Assembly: GCA_964548535.1 (NCBI GenBank)
Contig: CAZJRQ010000024.1
Span: forward strand, 1-36,360
DNA: 36,360 nt
Direction: 5' to 3'
Source: CAZJRQ01 sp964548535
GTDB taxonomy: Bacteria; Bacillota; Clostridia; Oscillospirales; Ruminococcaceae
Every line of letters begins with the position of its first letter. The first letter of the stretch is position 1. This document shows positions 14,621 through 21,934 of the stretch, piece after piece. Below the pieces are notes generated by a model, which was not told the DNA's origin, made no database searches, and saw nothing but the letters and a program-made list of their open reading frames with translations. The position numbers and the translations under genes were made by a program.

Positions 14621-15122
14621 TGTAATCCTCCAAAGCTGCGACGTTTTTGTTGTCGTATTCAACAAAATAAAACTCATATCCGTTCTCAAAATACACTTGA
14701 CTTCGCCCCGATTCCAACCAGTTAGATGAGCTATCTAAATCGGGAAAAAAACAACTTGCAGACTTTTTCGCATCAACCTTTGTGACATAAGCCTTGTCGC
14801 AAAAATCCACTAAGAGCCTGTAAATCTGCTCACCGCCAATCACAAAAACATCCTCACTAGAGTACATTCTCAGCCGATTGAAAAGTTCATTTTTATCTCT
14901 GCAAATCATGCAATCATCACGCTCTAAACTGCTGCTTAAAACTATATTTTCACGATTAGGCAATGGCCCGTTTGGCAAAGACAAAAACGTGTTTTTACCC
15001 ATAACTACTACCTTTTCCATAGTCATTTTCTTGAAAAATTCCATGTCACTAGGCAGATGAAAAAGCAATTCGTTATCCTTGCCAATACCGTTTTTTTTAT
15101 CAACGCAAACAATCAAATTCAT
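14610..15122 (-). CDS. folA: dihydrofolate reductase
   Basis: A 170-aa NADPH-dependent enzyme reducing dihydrofolate to tetrahydrofolate. It has N-terminal MNLIVCVDKKNGIGKDNELL, the catalytic acid D26 in HLPSDMEFFKKMT, the cofactor stretch VVVMGKNTFLSLP, VLSSS, and the C-terminal FVIGGEQIYRLL. Length is normal for chromosomal FolA. AAAAGGAAAAACT precedes the ATG. It lies in the folate operon between the folB-folK fusion and folC, overlapping folC by 11 nt. This makes the operon run from GTP to polyglutamylated tetrahydrofolate. Confidence 0.95.
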   Translation of the reverse strand: MNLIVCVDKKNGIGKDNELLFHLPSDMEFFKKMTMEKVVVMGKNTFLSLPNGPLPNRENIVLSSSLERDDCMICRDKNELFNRLRMYSSEDVFVIGGEQIYRLLVDFCDKAYVTKVDAKKSASCFFPDLDSSSNWLESGRSQVYFENGYEFYFVEYDNKNVAALEDYNEL

Positions 15123-15154
15123 AGTTTTTCCTTTTTTAAAAATTAATAAAATAG

Positions 15155-15964
15155 CTACTTGCGAATGTCATCTAAAAGCTCACTTACATTTTTTCTGTAA
15201 AGCGGATGAACCAAATACGGCTCAATTTCACAAAGCGGAGCAAGCACAAAATCACGCATATGCATTTCTGGATGCGGAATAATCAGCCTATCCGAAAACA
15301 AAATTTCATCGCCATACATCAAAATATCAACGTCCAAAGTGCGCTCACCCCAGTGGCGAGTTTTTACTCGACCTGCTTTCTTTTCTGCACTTTTGCAAAA
15401 ATCGAGCAGCTGAAAAGGTGTCAAAAAAGTCTTGATTTTTATAGCGCCATTTAAAAAATCCGGCTGATTAGTCACACCGTATGGCGCAGTTTGAATGTAT
15501 GAAGACTTTGAAATTTCCTCAATACTGTCGTTTTTAGAAATCAATTCCGACACCATATTTAAGTTGAATTCACGCTCACCCATGTTCGAACCAATAGCAA
15601 GATAACAAGTTTTCCAGCCCCTTGTAATGCTAACACTAACGTCCGAAAATTTAGTAGCAATCGGCGCATGAGGCTTGTGAACTGTAAGCGTAATTTCATT
15701 AATCAGCGAAAATTTTCTAAGCAAATGACAAGCCAAATTGTTAGCCAAACTTTCCAGCAAATCGTACCGATTATCTTGAGCAAACGCAACAATCTCACAG
15801 CTAAGCTCACCATAGTTTACGGTTTTTTCAAGCTTGTCATAACACTCAGACGTATCAATCTCAAACTCACAGTCAATGCTGAAAATCTGCCCAAGCTCCT
15901 GCTCACTCTCAAGCACCCCATGATGAGCGTAAAACTCAAGACCAGTCACCTTTATTTTGTCCAC
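15155..15964 (-). CDS. folB-folK: fused dihydroneopterin aldolase / HPPK
   Basis: A 269-aa bifunctional enzyme. Residues 1-117 are FolB (DKIKVTGLEFYAHHGVLESE, TVNYGEL, LLESLANNLA, with the catalytic Lys in TVHKPHAP). Residues 118-269 are FolK (CYLAIGSNMGERE, QTAPYGVTNQPDFLN, and the Mg/ATP motif RTLDVDILMYGDE then IPHPEMHMRDFVLAPL). FolB splits dihydroneopterin to 6-hydroxymethyl-dihydropterin, and FolK pyrophosphorylates it for FolP. The fusion channels two consecutive steps. It overlaps folP by 13 nt, which suggests translational coupling. Confidence 0.95.
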   Translation of the reverse strand: MDKIKVTGLEFYAHHGVLESEQELGQIFSIDCEFEIDTSECYDKLEKTVNYGELSCEIVAFAQDNRYDLLESLANNLACHLLRKFSLINEITLTVHKPHAPIATKFSDVSVSITRGWKTCYLAIGSNMGEREFNLNMVSELISKNDSIEEISKSSYIQTAPYGVTNQPDFLNGAIKIKTFLTPFQLLDFCKSAEKKAGRVKTRHWGERTLDVDILMYGDEILFSDRLIIPHPEMHMRDFVLAPLCEIEPYLVHPLYRKNVSELLDDIRK

Positions 15965-16770
15965 AGCTTTTCCTCCATAATCGATTTTGTCATTTTGATA
16001 ACGTCAAAATTCTCCTCAATATCATGAACTCGAACAAAGCTTGCACCCCTCATAATCCCAGCAACAGTAGTAGCTAAAGTACCGTAAACACGCTCATCGG
16101 CAGTCTTGTCAAGCACATATCCAATTACCGATTTTCGCGACGTCGCAATCATAACAGGATATCCCAACTCACAAAGCTTGTCAGTTTTATTTATAACCTC
16201 AAGATTTTGCTCATGACTTTTGACAAAGCCAACTCCGCCGTCAAGAATAATATTCTCCGGCAAAATTCCAGCATTCAAAGCGATGTCGACACTGCCCTGC
16301 ATATCCGCCAAAAAATCATCAAAAAAGTTACCATAGTCTTTGTCGTGACGATTATGCATTAAACAGCAAGGCAGATTTGAATCAGCAATAATACCTGCCA
16401 TTTTGTCATCATATTTAAGTCCCCAAATGTCGTTTACCAAATCAATTTTATCAATGTTAGCAGAAATAACCTCGCTCTTATAGCTATCAAGCGACACAGG
16501 AACATCAAAGTTTTCTCGGATTTTCTCAAGTACAGGCGCAACCCTGTCAATTTCCTCCTGAATAGAAATTTGAATATGTCCAGGACGAGTAGATTCACCG
16601 CCGACGTCAATAATATCAGCACCCTGAGCAATCATTTTCTCAGCTTGAAACATAGCCTTGTCCAGCGTGTCAAATTTTCCGCCGTCAGAAAAAGAATCAG
16701 GCGTGACATTTAAAATTCCCATAATATAAAAACCATTTTTAATGTCAAAATTTTTATTTCTTATAATCAT
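15952..16770 (-). CDS. folP: dihydropteroate synthase
   Basis: A 272-aa TIM-barrel enzyme that condenses 6-hydroxymethyl-dihydropterin pyrophosphate with p-aminobenzoate; it is the sulfonamide target. Signatures are GILNVTPDSFSDGG near residue 20, IDVGGESTRPG, the VNDIWG motif, ILDGGVGFVKS and the ATSRKSVIG motif with its substrate-binding Ser-Arg-Lys. The chosen ATG at 16768-16770 has GGAG 9 nt upstream; an ATG five codons earlier has none. The next gene, folB-folK, overlaps its end. No resistance-type insertion near the F/P loops is obvious. Confidence 0.95.
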   Translation of the reverse strand: MIIRNKNFDIKNGFYIMGILNVTPDSFSDGGKFDTLDKAMFQAEKMIAQGADIIDVGGESTRPGHIQISIQEEIDRVAPVLEKIRENFDVPVSLDSYKSEVISANIDKIDLVNDIWGLKYDDKMAGIIADSNLPCCLMHNRHDKDYGNFFDDFLADMQGSVDIALNAGILPENIILDGGVGFVKSHEQNLEVINKTDKLCELGYPVMIATSRKSVIGYVLDKTADERVYGTLATTVAGIMRGASFVRVHDIEENFDVIKMTKSIMEEKLWTK

Positions 16771-16824
16771 AATCAAACGCTCCATTCATGAAATTCAGAA
16801 AATAGCGAGATGTTTGACACCTCA

Positions 16825-17337
16825 CTAAATCTTAATTTTTGTATTCATTTTACCGCTGTCCCACTTGCACTTGTCTTTAGCGTTACAGCAAAAACAATTC
16901 CTGCTAAGCTTGTCACACTCTTTCAAAAGACGTGCGAAATCATCACGAATTTCAGCTGTTTCACAAGCGGTATTATGCTGTGAAATCGCATAAACAATCA
17001 TGTTTATTTCATCATTTTCGAATCCGCACTGTGATAAAATTCCTCTGGCACTTTCAGCACCAGCCACCGAGTGAGAAGTGCCGTTTTCGTATTCACAGGC
17101 TCTGCCAATATCGTGCAAAAGCGCCGCCGAATAAATAATTTCTCTGTCAAAACCTAAATCATCTTCAAGATTTTTTATAGTCATAATTCTAGCAACATCA
17201 AGCAAATGTTCAATGCCATGCCTGCAAAAAATTCTGTCACGCTCAAGAAAATTAATACTGTCCAAAGTGTCCCCAAACAGCGTGTTATTTAAAATCAAAT
17301 TCACTTTTTCCATGTTAGTCATATCAGCCATAATCAT
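16825..17337 (-). CDS. HD-domain phosphohydrolase in the folate operon
   Basis: A 170-aa metal-dependent HD hydrolase. It has the first His in FCRHGIEHLLDVARI (H40/H44), the HD pair in ALLHDIGRA (residues 75-76), a Ser-His-Ser region and a late QHN. The C-terminus has a Cys cluster (CFCCNAKDKC) that may bind metal. It starts 2 nt after folE stops, and folP follows 54 nt later. The position between GTP cyclohydrolase I and dihydropteroate synthase suggests a role in dephosphorylating dihydroneopterin triphosphate or a related intermediate, the step with no dedicated enzyme elsewhere in this operon. That role is inference. The start could be residue 1 or 3, both ATG. Confidence 0.85.
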   Translation of the reverse strand: MIMADMTNMEKVNLILNNTLFGDTLDSINFLERDRIFCRHGIEHLLDVARIMTIKNLEDDLGFDREIIYSAALLHDIGRACEYENGTSHSVAGAESARGILSQCGFENDEINMIVYAISQHNTACETAEIRDDFARLLKECDKLSRNCFCCNAKDKCKWDSGKMNTKIKI

Positions 17338-17338
17338 A

Positions 17339-17893
17339 TTAAATCATCAAGTCTTGAATATTTTTTTGCAAGGCTAAATCAGACTTAATTTTTCCGCGAG
17401 TTGCCACAGTTACAGTCTTTGTACCGACTTTTTTGACACCGCGCATAGTCATGCAAGTGTGTACCGCCTCGATTATTACCATCACGCCAAATGCGTTAAG
17501 CTCTTTTTCAACACTGTCAGCAATTTGATTTGTAAGCTGTTCCTGAATCTGCAAACGTCGTGAAAAAGTCTCGCAAACTCTGGCAAGCTTGCTAAGTCCA
17601 ACAACCTTGCCGTTTGGAATATACGCAATATGAATTTTACCGATAAAAGGCAGCATGTGATGTTCACACAGCGAATGAAATTCAATGTCCTTTTCGATTA
17701 CGACGTCAGCATTTTCAGACGTAAAAACCTTGCTTAAATGAGTTTTTGCGTCATCATCATAACCGCTGGTAATTTCACCATACATCTTAGCAACTCTTGA
17801 CGGTGTATCAAGCAAACCCTCACGATTAGGGTCTTCTCCAATAGCCTCCAACAGCATTTTAACGGCCTCTTCAGCCTTTTTAATATCAACCAT
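17339..17893 (-). CDS. folE: GTP cyclohydrolase I
   Basis: A 184-aa enzyme of type FolE1, converting GTP to 7,8-dihydroneopterin triphosphate, the entry step to folate. Family marks are GLLDTPSRVAKMY, EFHSLCEHHMLPF with the Zn-binding Cys and His, the KVVGLSKLARVCETFSRRLQ stretch, the second Zn Cys in VHTCMTMRG, and the closing VATRGKIKSD. It is the first gene of the folate operon, directly downstream of a THF riboswitch and terminator. The ATG at 17893 lacks a good ribosome binding site at normal distance, and an in-frame stop lies just upstream. The nearest strong site (AAAGGAGG) is 39 nt away. Confidence 0.95.
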   Translation of the reverse strand: MVDIKKAEEAVKMLLEAIGEDPNREGLLDTPSRVAKMYGEITSGYDDDAKTHLSKVFTSENADVVIEKDIEFHSLCEHHMLPFIGKIHIAYIPNGKVVGLSKLARVCETFSRRLQIQEQLTNQIADSVEKELNAFGVMVIIEAVHTCMTMRGVKKVGTKTVTVATRGKIKSDLALQKNIQDLMI

Positions 17894-17991
17894 TTTCGAT
17901 TATGTCTATCTCTAAAAAGAAATAAAACACATCCTCCTTTTTAAATTTTTTACAATAAATATCATGCACAAATTTCATCAACTCAAACAAT

Positions 17992-18018
17992 AAAAAAAGG
18001 ATAAGGTTTCCCCTATCC
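17992..18018 (-). terminator. riboswitch expression-platform terminator
   Basis: On the minus strand: GGATAGGG-GAAA-CCTTATCC (8-bp stem with one wobble, GAAA tetraloop), then TTTTTTT. It sits about 75 nt after the THF aptamer and before folE, so ligand binding probably favours termination here. A competing antiterminator must lie in 18019-18090. Confidence 0.8.
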
Positions 18019-18091
18019 CACGAAAGCGCTGAATATCTCAAGCCTAAAACCAAAAGTTTCAGCCGAAAAAAAGCACCGATTATGTTTTATC

Positions 18092-18193
18092 ATAACAGCG
18101 GGATGCAAGACTTATACCGCAGGCTTTCACCTTTCGTTCTCCTGACAACTCCCCGTTCAGAAGACACTTCACGCATAAATCACTACTCTGTAA
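18092..18193 (-). ncRNA. tetrahydrofolate (THF) riboswitch
   Basis: On the minus strand this holds the conserved THF-aptamer blocks in order: ACAGAGTAG, GCGTGAAGTG, GAACGGGGAGTTGTC, ACGAAAGG, GCGGTA and GCATCCCGCTGT. The outer stem ACAG/CTGT closes the fold. THF riboswitches bind reduced folates and usually switch folate synthesis or transport genes. This one leads folE and the whole folate operon, so it gives end-product feedback. I recognised it by motif comparison; no covariance model was run. Confidence 0.88.
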
Positions 18194-18215
18194 CAAGATA
18201 CAATTAGCTAATCTT

Positions 18216-18244
18216 AGTATAACACTTTTTCGCCAAAATAGCAA
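18216..18244 (-). promoter_or_regulatory. folate operon promoter
   Basis: On the minus strand: TTGCTA (18239-18244), 17-bp spacer ending in TGT, TATACT (18216-18221). The extended -10 (TGTTATACT) places the start just before the THF aptamer. Confidence 0.75.
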
Positions 18245-18280
18245 GCATTCCGCCAAAAAACATATTTTTAAAAGCATAAA

Positions 18281-18317
18281 AAACTCCGATATCACAAATC
18301 AAATGACATCGGAGTTT
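18281..18317 (-). terminator. terminator of the LCP gene
   Basis: Arms AAACTCCGAT (18281-18290) and ATCGGAGTTT (18308-18317). On the minus strand TTTTTATG follows. Confidence 0.85.
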
Positions 18318-18328
18318 AATTTTTTTAT

Positions 18329-19513
18329 TTATTCGCCGTAAATATTAGACAACAAATACTTCTTATTTGCATCAAAATCAACACCCAAAACGCTCATACC
18401 TCTAACAGTCAAATAGCTCCAAGTTCCGTCCTCAGGAACTCTGCACTGAACTCTATCATATCCCAAGTACTTGCTAGAATTAAGCATAAGCGAGAAAATC
18501 TCTCCCTCAGTTAAATTAGTAGTAATTTCAGGAAGCAAAATATTAAGCAAGTCGTTAAGCTCAGTCATACTTAAATCAGTCATCTTCTGAAGAACCTTTT
18601 CAAGCACATCTCTCTGACGCTGAGTTCTCTCAAAATCACCATTGCCAACATATCTAATTCTAGAATAAGCCAAAGCCTGTCTGCCGTTTAGCGTGTAAGT
18701 TCCGCCAGAAGAAAGTGTGCTGTCACTAGCAGAGTAACCATGAAGCTTATTTATTTCCTTCAAATAGCTGTTTATAAGCTTAGCCTCAGCATCACTTACA
18801 TTCATCTCAACACCGTCAACCGCGTCAACAACATCAACAAATGAGAAGAAATTAACCTGTGCATACTTGTCAATATCAATACTAAAATTCTGCTCAATAG
18901 TATCAACCAAAAGCGGAGCACCACCATAAGCGTAAGCGTGATTTAATCTAGTCGATTCAGCACCAGGAATCTGCAAATAAATATCACGCATAAATGATGT
19001 CATAACAACCTCTTTAGTTTTGTCGTTAATTGAAACCAAAATCATGCTGTCTGAACGGCCGCGCTCGTTGACACTTCTAGCATCCGTTCCGATTAATAAT
19101 ATGTTATAAACATCATCATCACTTTTAAGTTCAGTCGCCTTGTTCTTTAAATTCTCTCGAACCTTAGCCTCTAAATCATCGATATCTTCCTGAGGAGAAT
19201 CAGGTTCAGAAGTTAAATCATCCGATATATCAATAGAATCAAGAATTTCAATACTGCTTGGGTCTTGAACCGTGTTAATCTTGCCAATAAAGCTGAAAAC
19301 CACCATAACAAGTACACCAATCAAAAGTGCAAACACTAATAAAACAGCCAGAACAATCATCAAAGCTTTTTTCTTTTTTGACCATTGCTTTTTCTTCTTA
19401 GACTTTTTGCCGTTAGGCTGATTAGCATCAAAACTTTTTTTCTTAGCAGTTCCTATTTCAGACGAAGCATTTCCACTACCATCTGACGAATCACGATTTT
19501 TATTTTCAGACAT
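18329..19513 (-). CDS. LytR-CpsA-Psr (LCP) family wall-polymer ligase
   Basis: A 394-aa protein. It has a cytoplasmic, Ser/Asn- and Lys-rich disordered N-terminus (1-49), one membrane helix (about 50-76), a short acidic linker (EPDSPQEDIDDLEA) and an extracellular LCP domain (about 130-385). LCP marks are NILLIGTDARSVNERGRSDSMILVSIN with the pyrophosphate-binding Arg/Asp, VMTSFMRDIYLQIPG, LNHAYAYGG, and the RQALAYSRIRYVGNGDFERTQRQR motif. These enzymes transfer teichoic acids or capsular polymers from lipid carriers to peptidoglycan. AGGAGG-like CGGAGGATATT precedes the ATG. It is monocistronic, with its own promoter and terminator. Confidence 0.93.
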   Translation of the reverse strand: MSENKNRDSSDGSGNASSEIGTAKKKSFDANQPNGKKSKKKKQWSKKKKALMIVLAVLLVFALLIGVLVMVVFSFIGKINTVQDPSSIEILDSIDISDDLTSEPDSPQEDIDDLEAKVRENLKNKATELKSDDDVYNILLIGTDARSVNERGRSDSMILVSINDKTKEVVMTSFMRDIYLQIPGAESTRLNHAYAYGGAPLLVDTIEQNFSIDIDKYAQVNFFSFVDVVDAVDGVEMNVSDAEAKLINSYLKEINKLHGYSASDSTLSSGGTYTLNGRQALAYSRIRYVGNGDFERTQRQRDVLEKVLQKMTDLSMTELNDLLNILLPEITTNLTEGEIFSLMLNSSKYLGYDRVQCRVPEDGTWSYLTVRGMSVLGVDFDANKKYLLSNIYGE

Positions 19514-19558
19514 AATATCCTCCGCAAATATAATTCTACAAATTGTTAAATAAATTTT

Positions 19559-19587
19559 ATTATACCACTTTTAAATCAGAAATGCAA
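19559..19587 (-). promoter_or_regulatory. promoter of the LCP gene
   Basis: On the minus strand: TTGCAT (19582-19587), 17-bp spacer, TATAAT (19559-19564), about 45 nt before the ATG. Confidence 0.8.
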
Positions 19588-19640
19588 GCGTTTTTTATTA
19601 AAAACCGCAACAAACTCCATTATATCCAAATATAATAAAA

Positions 19641-19676
19641 GACACAAAAAGAAATATTCCTATCACTTTTTGTGTC
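19641..19676 (-). terminator. terminator of the ttcA-like/bioY/DUF1284 operon
   Basis: Arms GACACAAAAAG (19641-19651) and CTTTTTGTGTC (19666-19676). On the minus strand TTTTATTATA follows. Confidence 0.85.
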
Positions 19677-19705
19677 AATTATACTATTATAAGCGTGTAA
19701 AATTC

Positions 19706-20161
19706 TTACGCAAACGCTTTTTTTAACTCAACATTAATGTTAATACTAGATAAAATCTCACTACAGCTATCAAACCAAGCTTGATATGAACAAAGTCCCT
19801 GCTCACTCCAACGGCATTTACCGCAAACTTTCCCAAAGTCCTGACTAGATACTCTACTAATCGCTAATTCTAAAACTTGAGAAAAACTCATATTGGCACC
19901 GATTTTCAAATCCAAAATCTCCGCTATGTAGCTGTCTTTGTCAAAAATTTTGTGATGCACACTATCTAAATTACAAAAATCGTCCTCACGATTAGGACAT
20001 TTATAACATATCCTGTCACTCGTGCAAACAAGACTCAATTGCGGATTTTCAGATGTCAAAATATCCTTAATCTCAGCCATAGCAATTGAAAACTCATCAC
20101 TGTATCCATACCCCTTGAATAAAGGTATACAGAAAATATGGTGAAATCTAAACTCCAGCAT
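19706..20161 (-). CDS. DUF1284-family cysteine-rich protein
   Basis: A 151-aa soluble protein. Its N-terminal FRFHHIFCIPLFKGYGYSDEF is the signature of DUF1284 (usually RxHHhxCxxxFxGxGYS). Two Cys groups follow, CTSDRICYKCPNREDDFC at about 45-65 and CGKCRWSEQGLC at about 113-124, suitable for an Fe-S cluster or zinc. Function is unestablished for the family. The chosen ATG (20159-20161) lies inside the end of bioY and overlaps it by 14 nt, so translation is probably coupled. A TTG nine codons upstream has no support. Linkage to bioY and the ttcA-like gene hints at cofactor or Fe-S metabolism; that is inference. Confidence 0.8.
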   Translation of the reverse strand: MLEFRFHHIFCIPLFKGYGYSDEFSIAMAEIKDILTSENPQLSLVCTSDRICYKCPNREDDFCNLDSVHHKIFDKDSYIAEILDLKIGANMSFSQVLELAISRVSSQDFGKVCGKCRWSEQGLCSYQAWFDSCSEILSSININVELKKAFA

Positions 20162-20744
20162 TTTTGAAATATCCAAGCTTTGCAACACGCTTAATAATCT
20201 CCTCGCTAATCAAATAAGCAACCACTACAGAAATAATATCCTTAATTAAGTACGGTAGAGAAACCGCAACAATTGACGCCTTAATAGACATATCCATTAG
20301 TCGCGAAAAGTGAATTACACCCAAAGCATGAGTGCAAAAAAGTCCAGCAAGACCCAAGATGATAGCAACTACTCTGCGCGCTACACCTTTTGTTTTCAAA
20401 GTAACTCCCAAACCGCACAAAAAAGCCATTGGAATAAATCCAATAATAAATCCGCCAGTATAGCTAGTTATTGTTCCTATTCCTGAACTGAAATTAGCAA
20501 AAACAGGTACTCCAGCTATTCCCAGCATGATATAAACAACCATGCAAATTGCAGCATCTTTAGCGCCCAAGAAATATCCAGCCAAAGCAATAGCAAATGT
20601 TTGCAAAGTCATCGGAACGTGTGTTGGAAACGGAATAGCAATCTGCGACAAAACTACCATAAGTGCCGTAAATACGCTAATAAATACCATTGCTTGAATT
20701 TTTTCAGAGTTGCTCTTTTTTACCTTTTCACCAGTTTTATTCAT
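20148..20744 (-). CDS. bioY: BioY biotin ECF transporter substrate-binding subunit
   Basis: A 198-aa membrane protein with six hydrophobic segments between about residues 15 and 185. BioY marks are AIPFPTHVPMTLQTFAIALAGYFLG, the GVPVFANFSSGIG loop, TGGFIIGF, and the helical end with PYLIKDI. It is the S component that captures biotin and works with a shared ECF module (EcfA/A'/T) encoded elsewhere. The ATG at 20744 directly follows the stop of the ttcA-like gene (TAG-T-ATG), with AGGAGG 12 nt upstream. No biotin-repressor site is evident. The longer frame to 20849 is inside the upstream gene. Confidence 0.92.
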   Translation of the reverse strand: MNKTGEKVKKSNSEKIQAMVFISVFTALMVVLSQIAIPFPTHVPMTLQTFAIALAGYFLGAKDAAICMVVYIMLGIAGVPVFANFSSGIGTITSYTGGFIIGFIPMAFLCGLGVTLKTKGVARRVVAIILGLAGLFCTHALGVIHFSRLMDMSIKASIVAVSLPYLIKDIISVVVAYLISEEIIKRVAKLGYFKNAGV

Positions 20745-20745
20745 A

Positions 20746-21636
20746 CTAATCGTCATCCTCCTCAGATGCAGATGATTGCTCCTTGTCCCAGTCGTAATCA
20801 TCATAAGTGTCCAAGAAATTATAACGTTTACCATTATATTGATACTCAATAACGGTACGCAAATTTACATTGTAAACACTTTTAAAAATATTAGTTTCAA
20901 TAAATTCATTGGTTTCTCTAAACTTTGCAATAAGCTCTTTTACTTCCTGCCTTTTTGAAATCTCACCCTTGTTTTCAAGCTTTTCATACGCTTCGGTAAA
21001 TCGGCAAGCACACTGTATAAACTCCAGATTATTGTATCTCACCCACTCTTTAATATGCTGTTCTTTAACCATATAAAGCGGACGAATAAGCTCCAAACCT
21101 TTAAAGTTTTTCGAGTGCAGTTTAGGCATCATAGTCTGAACCTGACCACCATAAATCATACCCATAAGAGTAGTTTCAATCACGTCATCAAAATGATGTC
21201 CCAAAGCAATTTTGTTACAGCCCAAATCCTGAGCATTCTTGTAAAGATGACCGCGTCGCATTCTCGCACAAAGATAGCAAGGATTGCTTTTTTGATTAGC
21301 AACAATGTTAAAAATACTCGTCTCGAACATGTGAATCGGGATATTCATAAGTTTGGCGTTGTCGATAATCTTTTGCCTGTTGTAATCATTATAACCAGGA
21401 TTCATCACCAAAAACTCAAGTTCAAACTTAGTTTCTGAGTACCTTTGCAGGTGCTGCATACATTTAGCAAGCAGCATAGAATCCTTTCCGCCTGAAATAC
21501 AAACAGCAATCTTGTCACCATCATTAATCATCTTGTATTCTTTAATGCCCATAACAAATTTATTCCAAATATCCTTGCGAAAACGCTTAATGATACTTCT
21601 TTCAATTTCCTGATAAGGCTGTAAAACTCTAGCCAT
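20746..21636 (-). CDS. TtcA-like tRNA thiolation / PP-loop ATPase
   Basis: A 296-aa cytoplasmic protein of the PP-loop superfamily. It has the ATP-pyrophosphatase loop CISGGKDSMLLAKCM (SGGKDS at residues 48-53), the CYLCARMRRGHLY CxxC pair and GHHFDDVIETTLMGM, then a third Cys in FIQCACRF. This is the TtcA layout, in which Cys residues hold a 4Fe-4S cluster and the enzyme 2-thiolates cytidine 32 in tRNA. The Firmicute relatives are less well tested, so the exact tRNA position is uncertain. TAAGGAGTGCTTAC precedes the ATG. It is the first gene of the unit with bioY and DUF1284 and has an acidic C-terminal tail. Confidence 0.85.
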   Translation of the reverse strand: MARVLQPYQEIERSIIKRFRKDIWNKFVMGIKEYKMINDGDKIAVCISGGKDSMLLAKCMQHLQRYSETKFELEFLVMNPGYNDYNRQKIIDNAKLMNIPIHMFETSIFNIVANQKSNPCYLCARMRRGHLYKNAQDLGCNKIALGHHFDDVIETTLMGMIYGGQVQTMMPKLHSKNFKGLELIRPLYMVKEQHIKEWVRYNNLEFIQCACRFTEAYEKLENKGEISKRQEVKELIAKFRETNEFIETNIFKSVYNVNLRTVIEYQYNGKRYNFLDTYDDYDWDKEQSSASEEDDD

Positions 21637-21668
21637 GTAAGCACTCCTTAAAATTTATTACTCATACC

Positions 21669-21697
21669 ATTATACTATGATTTTTTTCACACGTCAA
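21669..21697 (-). promoter_or_regulatory. promoter of the ttcA-like/bioY operon
   Basis: On the minus strand: TTGACG (21692-21697), 17-bp spacer, TATAAT (21669-21674). The remaining 21700-21870 holds nothing else I can identify. Confidence 0.8.
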
Positions 21698-21874
21698 TCT
21701 ATTTGAATAAAAAACTCATAGGCAATAAATTAATAAACAGCAAATAAGAATACAATACAAAAAACAAAGTTCAAATCAAACATTAAATTCATTCAAGTAT
21801 ATTATACTACATCCAACACGAATTGTCAACTAAAATATTATATATGGTTTACAATAAAAACAAGAGATATAAAA

Positions 21875-21908
21875 AAACAGAAACGAATCAAAATTATCGT
21901 TTCTGTTT
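21875..21908 (-). terminator. terminator of the ATP synthase operon
   Basis: Perfect 12-bp arms AAACAGAAACGA / TCGTTTCTGTTT (21875-21886, 21897-21908). On the minus strand TTTTATATC follows. Confidence 0.88.
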
Positions 21909-21910
21909 AG

Positions 21911-21934
21911 TCCTAGCGCCGTCCGCGCTAGGAC
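21911..21934. repeat. dispersed palindromic repeat overlapping the atpC stop
   Basis: Palindrome TCCTAGCGC-CGTCC-GCGCTAGGA. Its right part, GCGCCGTCCGCGCTAGGAC, recurs exactly at 30188-30206 and 30395-30413. It is clearly more GC-rich than its surroundings. It supplies the last codons and stop of atpC. Confidence 0.8.

Noticed and set aside
13494..16027. Plus-strand frames opposite folC, folA and folB-folK
   Set aside because: Antisense shadows in a dense, overlapping operon whose products are unmistakable.
18080..18295. Minus-strand 71-codon frame over the folE leader
   Set aside because: The region is explained by the THF aptamer and promoter; the frame has no translation signals.
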